Below are positions 34,502 to 43,105 of a stretch of 64,000 nt of DNA, piece by piece. The DNA lies in the NCBI GenBank assembly GCA_018432935.1, contig JAHDSF010000004.1:1-64000 (forward strand), given 5' to 3'. Each line of letters begins with the position of its first letter. Within the stretch, counting starts at the first letter, position 1. This DNA comes from Rhodospirillales bacterium (GTDB lineage: Bacteria; Pseudomonadota; Alphaproteobacteria; Rhodospirillales; Shumkoniaceae). The notes beneath the pieces are model-generated. The model did no database searches. It had not been told where the DNA came from and saw only the letters and a program-made list of their open reading frames with translations. Both the position numbers and the translations under genes were made by a program.

Positions 34502-35560
34502 ATGAAGGCCTACAAGATTGCCGTCATCCCGGGCGACGGCATCGGCAAGGAAGTGGTCCCGGAGGGCATTCGCGTGCTCGACGCCGTGGCCTCCAAGTTC
34601 GACATCTCCTTCACCTGGGACCATTTCGACTGGAGCTGCGAGACCTACTTCAAGACCGGCCGCATGATGCCGGAAGACGGCCTCGACCAGATCCGCCATC
34701 ACGATTGCGTCTACCTCGGCGCCGTCGGCTTCCCAGGCGTGCCGGACCATGTCTCCTTGTGGGGCCTGCTGATCCCGATCCGGCGCGACTTCCAGCAGTA
34801 CGTCAACCTGCGCCCGGTGCGCCTGTTCAAGGGCGTCCCCTCGCCGCTGGCCAACCGCAAGCCCGGGGACATCGACTACCTGGTGGTGCGCGAGAACAAC
34901 GAGGGCGAGTACTCGAATTCGGGCGGCCGCATGTTCGTCGGCACCGAGCACGAGATGGCGATCCAGGAAAGCATCTTCACCCGCCGCGGCACCGATCGGA
35001 TCATCAAGTACGCCTTCGAGCTGGCGATGAAGCGCCCGAAGAAGCACGTCACCTCGGCCACCAAGTCGAACGGCATCAGCATCACCATGCCGTTCTGGGA
35101 CGAGCGCTTCCGCGAGATGGCCAAGCAGTACCCCGAGGTCAAGACCGACCAGTTCCACATCGACATCCTGACCGCCCACTTCGTACGCAACCCGCACTGG
35201 TTCGACGTCGTGGTCGGCAGCAACCTGTTCGGCGACATCCTGTCCGACCTCGGCCCCGGCACCACCGGCACCATCGCCATCGCGCCGTCCGCCAACATCA
35301 ACCCCGAGAAGCAGTTCCCGTCGATGTTCGAGCCGGTCCACGGCTCGGCCCCGGACATCGCCGGCAAGGGCATCGCCAACCCGATCGGCCAGATCTGGTC
35401 CGGCGCGATGATGCTCGAGCACCTCGGGCACCCGGATGCGGCCGCCGCGGTGATGAAGGCGATCGAGACGGTGCTGGCGGAAAGCCCGGTCAAGACCCCC
35501 GATATGGGCGGCAAGGCCACGACCCAGGACCTCGGCAAGGCGATCGCCGAGGCGCTCTAA
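34502..35560 (+). CDS. Tartrate/D-malate-type dehydrogenase (isopropylmalate dehydrogenase family)
   Basis: A 352-residue enzyme of the isocitrate/isopropylmalate dehydrogenase superfamily: KIAVIPGDGIGKEVVPEG at the start, VRENNEGEYSNSGGRMF, then VVGSNLFGDILSDLGPGTTG and FEPVHGSAPDIAGKGIANPI. The EGEYS segment and the WGLLIPIRRDFQQYVNLRPV block point to the tartrate dehydrogenase/D-malate decarboxylase subgroup rather than LeuB. It would oxidise and decarboxylate a 2-hydroxy diacid with NAD. The ATG at 34502 is chosen; an upstream extension lacks conservation. A perfect palindrome after the stop separates it from galM. Confidence 0.85.
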   Translation: MKAYKIAVIPGDGIGKEVVPEGIRVLDAVASKFDISFTWDHFDWSCETYFKTGRMMPEDGLDQIRHHDCVYLGAVGFPGVPDHVSLWGLLIPIRRDFQQYVNLRPVRLFKGVPSPLANRKPGDIDYLVVRENNEGEYSNSGGRMFVGTEHEMAIQESIFTRRGTDRIIKYAFELAMKRPKKHVTSATKSNGISITMPFWDERFREMAKQYPEVKTDQFHIDILTAHFVRNPHWFDVVVGSNLFGDILSDLGPGTTGTIAIAPSANINPEKQFPSMFEPVHGSAPDIAGKGIANPIGQIWSGAMMLEHLGHPDAAAAVMKAIETVLAESPVKTPDMGGKATTQDLGKAIAEAL

Positions 35561-35561
35561 G

Positions 35562-35618
35562 GTCAAAAAGGGGTCAGAGTCATTTTTCGACGAAAAATGA
35601 CTCTGACCCCTTTTTGAC
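35562..35618. repeat. 57-bp near-loopless palindrome, REP-like, bidirectional terminator
   Basis: Two exact 28-base arms flank one unpaired base at 35590. The core GGGGTCAGAGTC with T and A runs is a motif I associate with dispersed REP/RAYT-linked repeats. Lying between two convergent genes with T runs on each side, it can serve as a terminator in both directions. No second copy was noticed in the window. Confidence 0.8.
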
Positions 35619-35626
35619 GGCACTGC

Positions 35627-36679
35627 CTATCTGGCGAAGAACCGGTAGACCGTGGTCTCGCGGTAGACCTGACCGGCGCGCAGCACCGTCGAGGGGAACT
35701 GCGGCTTGTTGGGGGAGTCGGGGTAGTGCTGCGTCTCGAGGCAGAAGCCGGCGGAGGCGCGGTACGGGACGCCGCCCTTGCCGATCTTCGAGCCGTCGAG
35801 CTTGAAGGCGGTGTAGAGTTGGACCGCCGGCTGGGTGGTGAGCACCTCCATGCAGCGGCCCGATGCGGGCTCCGTCACCTCGGCGATCCGGCGCAAAGTC
35901 CCGGCCGGACTGTTCAGCACGTAATTGATGTCGTAGCCGCCGAACCCGTCGGGGGTGTTCGCGGCGTCGCGGCCGATCGGCTTGGGGGTGCGGAAGTCGT
36001 AGGCGGTCCCTTCGACCTTCAGCAGCGTGCCGTCCGGCACCTGGGACACCGGGTCTGTCGGGGTCACGCGGTCGGCGTCGATCCACAGCATGTGGCCGAG
36101 GACGTCGCCCGAGCCGTGGCCGGCAAGGTTGAAGTAGGCATGGTTGGTGAGGTTGACGACCGTGTTCGCGTCGCTTGTCGCGGTGTACTCGATGCCCAGC
36201 CTGCCCTGCTCGTCCAGGCTGTAGACGACGCCGACGGTCAGGGTGCCGGGATAGCCGGCGTCGCCGTCCGGCGAGACGTGGTTCAGCCTGAGCTTGTCGA
36301 CGCCGCCCTCGGTGACCGCCTCGGCCTCCCACACCGCCTTGTCGTAGCCGTGCGAGCCGCCGTGCAGATGCGCCCCTGCGGCCCCGTTCTGCTCGAGCGT
36401 GTAGGTCCGCCCGTCAAGTGCGAAGCGGCCGTCGCCTATACGGTTGGCATAGCGACCGACCAGGGCGCCGAAAAAGGGATGCTTCTGCAGATAGCCGTCG
36501 AGGGTATCGAAGCCCAGGATGACATCGGCTGGCCGGCCGGCACGGTCGGGCACCTCGAGGGAAACGATAATACCGCCGTAGTTGGTGAGCCGCGCCCGCA
36601 CGCCGGAGGCGCTGGAAAGCGTGAAGATGTCGACCTCGCGGCCATCCACGATGCCGAACTTCTCCTGAGCGACCGTCAT
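35627..36679 (-). CDS. galM: Aldose 1-epimerase
   Basis: A 350-residue galactose mutarotase that interconverts alpha and beta anomers of aldoses. Family landmarks are present: RYANRIGDGRFALDGRTY, LHGGSHGYDKAVWEAE with the first catalytic His, LTNHAYFNLAGHGSGDV with the second His, and FCLETQHYPDSPNKPQFPST with the catalytic Glu. The ribosome site AGGGAGA is well placed before the ATG at 36679. No signal peptide is present, so it is cytoplasmic. It precedes the hydrogenase operon in the same direction only in the sense of strand; no co-transcription is implied. Confidence 0.92.
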   Translation of the reverse strand: MTVAQEKFGIVDGREVDIFTLSSASGVRARLTNYGGIIVSLEVPDRAGRPADVILGFDTLDGYLQKHPFFGALVGRYANRIGDGRFALDGRTYTLEQNGAAGAHLHGGSHGYDKAVWEAEAVTEGGVDKLRLNHVSPDGDAGYPGTLTVGVVYSLDEQGRLGIEYTATSDANTVVNLTNHAYFNLAGHGSGDVLGHMLWIDADRVTPTDPVSQVPDGTLLKVEGTAYDFRTPKPIGRDAANTPDGFGGYDINYVLNSPAGTLRRIAEVTEPASGRCMEVLTTQPAVQLYTAFKLDGSKIGKGGVPYRASAGFCLETQHYPDSPNKPQFPSTVLRAGQVYRETTVYRFFAR

Positions 36680-36786
36680 TGCCGGATTCTCCCTGAAAAA
36701 GGAAAAGCTCGACCGTATTAGCCGAGCTTCGCCTTCAAGTCGATGGCAAGACGAGGGGCGCGAGAGAAGCCGCGCGCCCCGCGACC

Positions 36787-37209
36787 TCAGGCCTCGGCCT
36801 TCTCCGGTTTCGGTGACTCGCCCGCCGGAGCGGCTGCCGGAGCGGCCGCCGGAGCCGCCTTCTTCGGCTTCTCCTTCAGCACACCCTGGTAGAACATCTG
36901 CGACTTCTCGCGCGCCACCGGGCGATACGCCGGCGCGTGGCTGAGGGCGCCATCCGGGCAGGTGTCGGCGCAGATGCCGCAGTAGACGCAGGCGAAGGCG
37001 TCGCAGGCCCAGGTTGCCGCCTTGCGGTCAACCGTGATGCACTGCGAGGGGCAGGCCATCTGGCAGCGGACGCAGAAGGTGCACTTTTCGACGTCGAACA
37101 GGAGCTCGCCCCTGACCTCGGCGAACGGCTCGCGCTTCTCGATCGGGTAGAGCCGCGTCGCACGCTGCGAGAACAGGTTCCGCAGGATCGTGCCGGTCAT
37201 GTGCAACAT
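36787..37209 (-). CDS. echF: Ech-type hydrogenase, 2x[4Fe-4S] ferredoxin subunit
   Basis: A 140-residue NuoI/EchF-like electron-transfer subunit. Two [4Fe-4S] motifs are intact: CTFCVRCQMACP (about 43-54) and CVYCGICADTCP (about 74-85). The last 30 residues are an Ala/Pro/Lys-rich tail (KKAAPAAAPAAAPAGE) not seen in the core family. It is the final gene of a six-gene operon, 15 bp after the catalytic subunit. It would pass electrons from a soluble ferredoxin to the small subunit. Confidence 0.9.
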   Translation of the reverse strand: MLHMTGTILRNLFSQRATRLYPIEKREPFAEVRGELLFDVEKCTFCVRCQMACPSQCITVDRKAATWACDAFACVYCGICADTCPDGALSHAPAYRPVAREKSQMFYQGVLKEKPKKAAPAAAPAAAPAGESPKPEKAEA

Positions 37210-37224
37210 CAGAGAGTACTCCTA

Positions 37225-38301
37225 TCAACGCTCGGTGCAGCTGATGCACGGGTCCATCGACAGCACGACGACAGGGATGTCGGCGAGCTCGAGTCCCGGC
37301 AGGACCGCGCACAAGGGCGGAATGTTGGCGAACGTGGGGGTGCGGATGCGGACCCGGTCCAGGTACTTCCCGCCGCTGCTCTTGACGTAGTACAGCAGCT
37401 CGCCGCGGGGCTGCTCGACCCGCATGACCGCCTCGCCCTTCGGCCGGCCCTTGTAGGCGGTGGCAAGCTCGGAATCCGGCAGCTTGGCCATCGCTTGCCG
37501 CACCAGGTCCACCGCGGCGAGGACCTCGCGGAAGCGGACGTTCGAGCGGGCGTAGGAATCGCCGTCCGTCTCGACCACCGGCTCGAAACCCAGCTCGCCG
37601 TAGGCGTGATAGCCGGTCATCCGCATGTCCTGGGCGACGCCGCTGCCGCGCAGCATCGGCCCGGCGGCGCCGAGTTCGAGCGCCTGCTCCTTGGACAGGA
37701 TACCGACCCCCACCGTGCGCTTCTTCACGGTGTAGTCGTTCATCATCACGTCCTTGAGGCGGGCGACTTCCTTCTCGACCCAGTCGACCTCGGACAGCAC
37801 CCACTTCTGCTGCTCGGGCGTGAGGTCGCGGCGGACGCCGCCGACCACGTTGACCGAGATGATGACCCGGTTGCCGGCGGTCGCCTCCATGACGTCCATG
37901 ATGCGCTCGCGGATGCGCCAGAAGTGCATGAACAGGCTCTCGAAGCCGAACGCGTCGGCATACAGGCCCAGCCACAGGAGGTGGCTGTGCATCCTGTGCA
38001 GCTCCGACCAGACCACGCGCAGGTACTCGGCGCGCGGCGGCGGCTTGATGCCGAGGATCTGCTCGACCGCCGCGCAGTAGGCGGCGGCGTGGATCATCGA
38101 GCAGATGCCGCAGACGCGCTCGACCACCTGGACCATCTGGTTGTGGTCGCGGATCTCGGCCAGCTTCTCGAGGCCGCGGTGCACGTAGCCGATGGCCGGC
38201 ACGGCCTCCTTGATGATCTCGTCCTCGCAATGAAGGGTGAGATGGATCGGCTCCGGCAGCACCGGATGCTGGGGCCCGAAAGGTACGACGGTACGGGGCA
38301 T
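37225..38301 (-). CDS. echE: Ech-type [NiFe]-hydrogenase catalytic large subunit
   Basis: A 358-residue NuoD-like protein. Both nickel-binding motifs are intact: ERVCGICSMIH (Cys64 and Cys67) and the C-terminal DPCISCTER (Cys352 and Cys355). These four cysteines separate a true group 4 hydrogenase from complex I NuoD, which lacks them. The protein ends right at the Arg of the second motif. So there is no C-terminal peptide to cleave and no maturation protease would be needed for this subunit. It reduces protons to H2 or the reverse. Ribosome site GAGGAAG precedes ATG 38301. No hyp maturation genes are in the window. Confidence 0.93.
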   Translation of the reverse strand: MPRTVVPFGPQHPVLPEPIHLTLHCEDEIIKEAVPAIGYVHRGLEKLAEIRDHNQMVQVVERVCGICSMIHAAAYCAAVEQILGIKPPPRAEYLRVVWSELHRMHSHLLWLGLYADAFGFESLFMHFWRIRERIMDVMEATAGNRVIISVNVVGGVRRDLTPEQQKWVLSEVDWVEKEVARLKDVMMNDYTVKKRTVGVGILSKEQALELGAAGPMLRGSGVAQDMRMTGYHAYGELGFEPVVETDGDSYARSNVRFREVLAAVDLVRQAMAKLPDSELATAYKGRPKGEAVMRVEQPRGELLYYVKSSGGKYLDRVRIRTPTFANIPPLCAVLPGLELADIPVVVLSMDPCISCTER

Positions 38302-38331
38302 GGTTCTTCCTCTTCGCCTATCGGGTCTCGC

Positions 38332-38721
38332 TCACGCGCCGGCCACCGGGGCTTCCGGCTTGGCCTCGACCACCGTGTAGCGGCACAGGGGCGTCGGCCG
38401 GACCGAATCCTCAAGCAGCAACGCGCCGCCGAAGTCGAGCACGAGCCCCTCGAAGGTGAGGCCGAACTGCTCTCGGATCTCGTTCTCGACCAGGAAGGCC
38501 GCGAAGTAGACGCCCGAGATGCTCTTCGCCGGCGCGTTCTTCTTGGCGCTCAGCCGCAGGTGCATGAGGGCGAGATCCTTGTCGAACGAGTACAGCAGGT
38601 CGACGGTTTCGGCGTCCAGGTCCGTCGCCGTCATGGTGACGAGCCGATAGCCTTCCTTCTTCAGCGCCTCGACCTTGCCGATCAGGGTTTCGGCGGTGAT
38701 GTCCTCGATATGGTCGATCAC
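38332..38721 (-). CDS. echD: Ech-type hydrogenase NuoC-like subunit
   Basis: A 129-residue protein equivalent to the 30-kDa NuoC subunit: YRLVTMTATDLDAETVDLLY, SGVYFAAFLVENEIREQFGL and LLEDSVRPTPLCRYT near the end. I choose the GTG at 38721 because AAGGAGG lies just upstream; the frame extends to a TTG at 38748. It lies between the small and the large subunit genes, as in echABCDEF operons. Confidence 0.85.
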   Translation of the reverse strand: MIDHIEDITAETLIGKVEALKKEGYRLVTMTATDLDAETVDLLYSFDKDLALMHLRLSAKKNAPAKSISGVYFAAFLVENEIREQFGLTFEGLVLDFGGALLLEDSVRPTPLCRYTVVEAKPEAPVAGA

Positions 38722-38734
38722 GACGCCCTCCTTC

Positions 38735-39196
38735 TCATTCGGCCGCAACGGCAGCGGCCGCCGCGTTCTGCTTCTCGCTGAGCTTGCCCAGCGCCTCGAC
38801 GACCCCGTCGATGATCGCCTCCGGCTTGCCGGGGCATCCGGGGACGTAGACGTCGACCGGGATCACCTTGTCCACCCCGCCGACCACGTTGTAGGCGTCG
38901 CGGAAGACGCCGCCGGTCAACCCGCAAGCGCCGATCGCCACCACCACCTTCGGCTCGGGCATCTGGTCGTAGATGGTCTTGAGCACGTGCTTGTTGCGGT
39001 GGTTGACGCATCCGGTCACCAGCAGGATGTCGGCGTGCTTGGGGTTGCCGACGTTGATGATGCCGAAGCGCTCGACGTCGTAGAGCGGCGTCAGGCAGGC
39101 CAGGGTCTCGATGTCGCAGCCGTTGCAGCTGCCGCAGTCGAAGTGCAGCAGCCACGGCGACTTGATGCGGGACTTCTTGATGAAACTGTCAAGCAT
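38735..39196 (-). CDS. echC: Ech-type hydrogenase small (NuoB-like) subunit
   Basis: A 153-residue small subunit carrying the proximal [4Fe-4S] cluster. FDCGSCNGCDIETLACLTPL supplies the first Cys ligands, followed by VTGCVN, AIGACGLTGG and VPGCPGKPEAIIDG. This is the NuoB/EchC pattern. It accepts electrons from the ferredoxin subunit and passes them to the NiFe site. ATG 39196 has AAAGGG upstream; a longer frame to 39253 is not conserved. Confidence 0.9.
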   Translation of the reverse strand: MLDSFIKKSRIKSPWLLHFDCGSCNGCDIETLACLTPLYDVERFGIINVGNPKHADILLVTGCVNHRNKHVLKTIYDQMPEPKVVVAIGACGLTGGVFRDAYNVVGGVDKVIPVDVYVPGCPGKPEAIIDGVVEALGKLSEKQNAAAAAVAAE

Positions 39197-39209
39197 CGGT
39201 GCGACCCTT

Positions 39210-40100
39210 TCAGAACGCATACAGCCAGGCGAGGCTGACGAACGAGAGCGCAAGGCCGCTCGCCCACAGCTTGCCGAGCATGGCGCGCCAGGACAGGCGC
39301 GCGGTGATGTTGTCGACCAGGATCTCGGCCGCGTACGTCAGCACCAGCAGGATGACGATGGCGTACCACGAGGTGGCCCAGAACAGCGCGACGACGCCCA
39401 GCACGAGGACGACCTCGTACCAGTGGGCGACCTCGACCAGGGCCAGGTAGCGGCCAGAGTACTCGGTGAAGACGCCCCGCACGATCTCCTGGTGGGCGTG
39501 GTGCGAGCCCGAGATGTCGAACGGCGACTTGCGCAGCTTGATCGTCAGCGCGTAACCCAGCACCACGAACAGCAGCACCATCGGCACCACCCCGCTCTCC
39601 AGCATCAGGGGCTTGTCCATCGCGTAGACTGCCGAGATGTTGAAGCTGCCGGTGGCCAGGAAGATGCCGACGAAGACCAGGATCAGAAGCGGCTCGTAAG
39701 CCATGATCTGCAGCAGCTCGCGCTGGCCGCCGATCTGGCTGTAGGGCGACGGCACGCTGAGCGCGCCGATCACCAGGAACACCGCGCCGACCGCCTGCAC
39801 GAAGAAGATGATGAGCAGGTCGGACTGCAGGAAGAACATCACGCAGCTGGTCGCCGCCGCGGTGAAGTACATCCACGAGCAGAAGGCGATCCAGACATTG
39901 GAGACCTTGGTCTCCTTGCCCCACAGCTTGGCCGCGTCATAGAAGGGCTGCAGCAGCGGCGGACCGACCCGGGACTGGCACTTGGCCGTCAGGATGCGGT
40001 CGACCCCGGCGATCAGGCCGCCCGCCACCGGGGCGACCAGGAGGCCCACCAGAAGCCACCCGAAGGTGGCCGGGTTGAGGCCGATTTCGAAGGCTTGCAT
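39210..40100 (-). CDS. echB: Ech-type hydrogenase NuoH-like membrane subunit
   Basis: A 296-residue membrane protein with about eight spans. It matches NuoH/HycD/EchB: DRILTAKCQSRVGPPLLQPF near the start, PSPYSQIGGQRELLQIMAYE, LRKSPFDISGSHHAHQEIVR and GVFTEYSGRYLALVEVAHWY. This subunit joins the hydrophilic arm to the ion-translocating antiporter-like subunit. Its ATG shares a base with the upstream stop (TGATG), showing translational coupling. Confidence 0.9.
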   Translation of the reverse strand: MQAFEIGLNPATFGWLLVGLLVAPVAGGLIAGVDRILTAKCQSRVGPPLLQPFYDAAKLWGKETKVSNVWIAFCSWMYFTAAATSCVMFFLQSDLLIIFFVQAVGAVFLVIGALSVPSPYSQIGGQRELLQIMAYEPLLILVFVGIFLATGSFNISAVYAMDKPLMLESGVVPMVLLFVVLGYALTIKLRKSPFDISGSHHAHQEIVRGVFTEYSGRYLALVEVAHWYEVVLVLGVVALFWATSWYAIVILLVLTYAAEILVDNITARLSWRAMLGKLWASGLALSFVSLAWLYAF

Positions 40101-42031
40101 CAGAAGAGCCCTCCCAAGGCGAACATCAGCACGAGCAGGGCAATGGCGGCGAAGTTGCCGTACGGGGTCAGCTTCTCCTCGCCGAACACGGCCGAGAGAT
40201 AGTAGTTGCCGGTGGTTACGACGACCGGCTTGTTCATCGGGCCGGTATAGGCGCCGGCCACCGCCGGGCTCTGGATGCCGGCCATGTAGGGAGCATCGAA
40301 GGCGTGGCTGGAACGCGCCTTGCGAAGCGCGTTGATGGCGACGCCGAAGCCGATCAGGCCGACGATGAACAGCGGGATCACCGCGAACGAGCCGGCGCCG
40401 CTCTGCAGGCCGCCGGCGGCGACCGCATAGGGCGACAGCTTGATCAGCGGCACCACCATGTCGGAGTAGATCCACGGCGCCAGGAAGCTGAGCACGACCG
40501 CGCCGAAGCACAGGATCATGAGCGGGGCGCGGGTGAGCGCGGCCTGGCTCTCGGTCTTGAACTTCTCGCCGCCTTCCACGCTCATCAGGCCGCCGGCCCA
40601 GCGGGCCCAGTAGAGGACGGTGATGGCGCTGCCGAGGGCCAGCATGACGATCACGAACAGGCTGCCGGCCGAGGACTCGATCGCCATCCACTTGCCAAGC
40701 AGCATGCCGAAGGGCGGCAGGATCATGGTGACGACGCCGGCCATCGTGATCAGCGCGGTCACCGGCATCTTGCCGTAGACGCCCCGCATGTCCTCGATAT
40801 CGCGGCTGCCGATGCCGTGCTCGATCGTGCCGACGCAGAGGAAGAGCAGGCCCTTGGAGACGGCGTGGAAGATGATGATGAGGATCGCTGCGGTGATCGC
40901 CGTCGGGGTCCCGATGCCGGCGCAGGCGACGATCAGACCGAGGTTGGAGATGGTCGAGTAGGCGAGGATCTTCTTGCCGTTGGACTGGCCGACGGCAAGC
41001 GCGGCGGTGCCCAGGAAGGTGAAGGCGCCGCACAGCGCGACCGCCAGGCCGAGGTTGGTGTCGGCGTAGGCGGGGGCGAAGCGGACCACCAGGTAGACGC
41101 CTGCCTTGACCATGGTCGACGAGTGCAGCAGGGCCGAGACCGGGGTCGGGGCCACCATGGCGCCCAGCAGCCACGACTGGAAGGGCATCTGCGCCGCCTT
41201 GGTGAAGCCGGCGAAGCAGAGCAGGCCAAGCGCGACCAGCATCGCCGCCGAGGTGTGCTGCTGCGAGATGACCTTGGCGATCTCGAGCGTGCCGAGCTCG
41301 CTGTAGATCCAGACGATGCCGATCATCAGTGCGGCGCCGCCCAGGCTGTTCATCCACAGGGCCCGGACCGCGTTCTTGGTTGCGATCTCGGTCTCGTCAT
41401 GGCCGATCAGCAGGAACGAGCAGAGCGTGGTGACCTCGAAGAAGAAGTAGAAGTAGGCGAGGTCGTTGGCCATCACGAGGCCGTTCATCGCGCCCAGGAA
41501 GGCGACCAGCACGAGGAAGAAGCGGGGCTGCTTGGACGCCGGAAGGTGCAGATGGTGTTCGTGCTCTTTCATGTAGGGGATCGCGAACACGCAAATCAGC
41601 GAGCCGACGATCGAGATGATGAGCACCATCACCAGGGCCAGGGTGTCGATGACGAAGGTCGGATAGGCCTTCGGCGCATGCTCGATCAGCCCGAACTCGA
41701 GATAGGCGCCCAGAGCGCCCTGCAGGATCGCCAGCGCGACGATGATCGCGTTCTTGTGGCGAACGCCGAAATACAGGATCACCGCCAGCAGCAGGAAGTC
41801 CGCCACCATGATGATCTCGTCCAGGGAGACGCCGAACAGGGTCGCCTGGACGGACGCCTCCACCGGGTAGGTGAAGGGCGTCTGGAAATAGAGCATCACG
41901 GACGCCGCGGCGAGGATGCCGCCGGTGGCCACGACGATCAGCGAGCGCACGCCTTCCGCGCGCAGGACGTAACACCCCAGTCCGGCCAGGAAAGGCAGGA
42001 CGATGAGGATGAACAGAAGCGTATCGAGCAT
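40100..42031 (-). CDS. echA: Ech-type hydrogenase antiporter-like (NuoL/HyfB-type) subunit
   Basis: A 643-residue proton- or sodium-pumping subunit, first gene of the operon, with about 16 membrane spans. Conserved elements include NDLAYFYFFFEVTTLCSFLL (TM5 Glu), KAAQMPFQSWLLGAMVAPTP (TM7 Lys), VSALLHSSTMVKAGVYLVVR (broken helix and Lys) and SKGLLFLCVGTIEHGIGSRD (C-side Lys). It is longer than EchA of the simplest enzymes only by its C-terminal tail. The gene order matches echABCDEF. No formate dehydrogenase or CO dehydrogenase gene is beside it, so a ferredoxin-linked Ech role is favoured (inference). Confidence 0.9.
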   Translation of the reverse strand: MLDTLLFILIVLPFLAGLGCYVLRAEGVRSLIVVATGGILAAASVMLYFQTPFTYPVEASVQATLFGVSLDEIIMVADFLLLAVILYFGVRHKNAIIVALAILQGALGAYLEFGLIEHAPKAYPTFVIDTLALVMVLIISIVGSLICVFAIPYMKEHEHHLHLPASKQPRFFLVLVAFLGAMNGLVMANDLAYFYFFFEVTTLCSFLLIGHDETEIATKNAVRALWMNSLGGAALMIGIVWIYSELGTLEIAKVISQQHTSAAMLVALGLLCFAGFTKAAQMPFQSWLLGAMVAPTPVSALLHSSTMVKAGVYLVVRFAPAYADTNLGLAVALCGAFTFLGTAALAVGQSNGKKILAYSTISNLGLIVACAGIGTPTAITAAILIIIFHAVSKGLLFLCVGTIEHGIGSRDIEDMRGVYGKMPVTALITMAGVVTMILPPFGMLLGKWMAIESSAGSLFVIVMLALGSAITVLYWARWAGGLMSVEGGEKFKTESQAALTRAPLMILCFGAVVLSFLAPWIYSDMVVPLIKLSPYAVAAGGLQSGAGSFAVIPLFIVGLIGFGVAINALRKARSSHAFDAPYMAGIQSPAVAGAYTGPMNKPVVVTTGNYYLSAVFGEEKLTPYGNFAAIALLVLMFALGGLF

Positions 42032-42438
42032 ATCTGCACCGCTCTGGGTTCTAGAGGTCGGGCACGAAAGGCAGACGGTTGCGTGCCGGGGACCTTTTCG
42101 GTCCCGGGGCCCGGAGCGCGGTGTATACCGCGACCGTCAAGATTTCAAGTTTTATAAGCACCAGCCTGCCCGTTCGCGCTCCGAAAAGCGCCAGTAGTTC
42201 TCGGCTAACGTCTTGTTATGTATTGAATTGTATAAAGTCTAGCATATCGGCGACCGGTTGTCACAACAAGATGCGTCCGATGTCCGACCACGCAGCTTGG
42301 TTACAAACGTGTTTTCTTTGCCTCCGACCCGCCTCTTGTACGATTCTTTCCTTGGGATATGCTCCGTCGGCAACACCGCAAAGCGGGACGCGGGCGGAAC
42401 GAACTTTTTTGACCCAACGAGGGAAGGACATACCAGCC
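42032..42438. promoter_or_regulatory. Divergent promoter region: hydrogenase operon and GST
   Basis: This 407-bp region must hold the leftward hydrogenase promoter and the rightward glutathione transferase promoter. The untranslated leader of the operon contains an inverted repeat at 42117-42132 (CGCGGT / ACCGCG, four-base spacer). A GGGACC/GGTCCC hairpin lies at about 42089-42107. I found no FNR-type TTGAT-N4-ATCAA site. Confidence 0.5.
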
Positions 42439-43059
42439 ATGCTCAGAATTCTTGGCCGTGCGAACTCGAGCAACGTTCAGAAGGTGTTGTGGTGCTGTGC
42501 CGAGCTGGGTCTGCCGTTCCAGCGGGAGGATTACGGCGGCCCGTTCGGCAAGAACCGGGAGCCGCCCTACCTTGCGCTCAACCCCAACGGCCTGGTCCCC
42601 ACCGTCGTCGACGGCGACCTCGTGATCTGGGAATCCAACACCATCCTGCGCTATCTCGCCGCCAAGAACAGCAGCGAGACGCTCTATCCCTCTCGGCCAG
42701 GACCGCGCTCCCACTGCGACCGCTGGCTCGATTGGCAGCTCAGCGTGATCGGACCTCCCGCCGGCGCGGTCTTCCTGGCCCTGGTGCGAACGCCTGAAGA
42801 GCAGCGCGACGCCAAGGCGCTGCAGGCGAACCGCGACAAGCTTGCCGCCGCGATGGCGATCCTTGATGCCCAGCTCGCCAAGACGCCGTTCGTTGCCGCG
42901 GACCGCTTCACGGTCGCCGACATCCCGCTCGGTATCATCGCCTACCGCTGGTTCGAGTTGCCGATCCAGCGCGAGGAGTTCCCCAACGTCCAGGCGTGGT
43001 ACGAACGGGTCGCCGCCCGCGAGGGTTTCCGCAAGTACGTGGCGACGGGACTGAGCTGA
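42439..43059 (+). CDS. Glutathione S-transferase family protein
   Basis: A 206-residue cytosolic GST. The N-terminal thioredoxin-like domain has MLRILGRANSSNVQKVLWCC with the Ser/Asn activation site, NPNGLVPTVVDGDL (cis-Pro) and WESNTILRYLA (Glu-Ser glutathione site). The C-terminal helical domain has ADRFTVADIPLGIIAYRW. It conjugates glutathione to an unknown substrate. Ribosome site GAAGGA precedes ATG 42439; the longer upstream frame is non-conserved. Confidence 0.9.
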   Translation: MLRILGRANSSNVQKVLWCCAELGLPFQREDYGGPFGKNREPPYLALNPNGLVPTVVDGDLVIWESNTILRYLAAKNSSETLYPSRPGPRSHCDRWLDWQLSVIGPPAGAVFLALVRTPEEQRDAKALQANRDKLAAAMAILDAQLAKTPFVAADRFTVADIPLGIIAYRWFELPIQREEFPNVQAWYERVAAREGFRKYVATGLS

Positions 43060-43080
43060 CGCGCCGCCCTCAGGAGCCCG

Positions 43081-43105
43081 CCCGCCGGCCTACTCGGCCG
43101 GCGGG
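43081..43105 (+). terminator. Hairpin between GST and glgC
   Basis: Ten-base arms CCCGCCGGCC and GGCCGGCGGG close a five-base loop, followed by GTTTG. It overlaps the stop codon of the convergent glgC gene and probably ends GST transcription. Confidence 0.55.

Noticed and set aside
36937..38781. Long plus-strand open frame across the hydrogenase genes
   Set aside because: It is a G/C-bias shadow of echC-echF. No motif or start signal supports it, whereas the minus-strand proteins have intact metal-binding motifs.
40304..42157. 617-codon plus-strand frame opposite echA
   Set aside because: Composition is nearly all charged and Gly residues typical of antisense to membrane proteins; the minus strand encodes a conserved antiporter subunit.
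42032..42438. An FNR/Anr site controlling the hydrogenase operon
   Set aside because: No sequence close to TTGAT-N4-ATCAA was found in the region between the two divergent genes.
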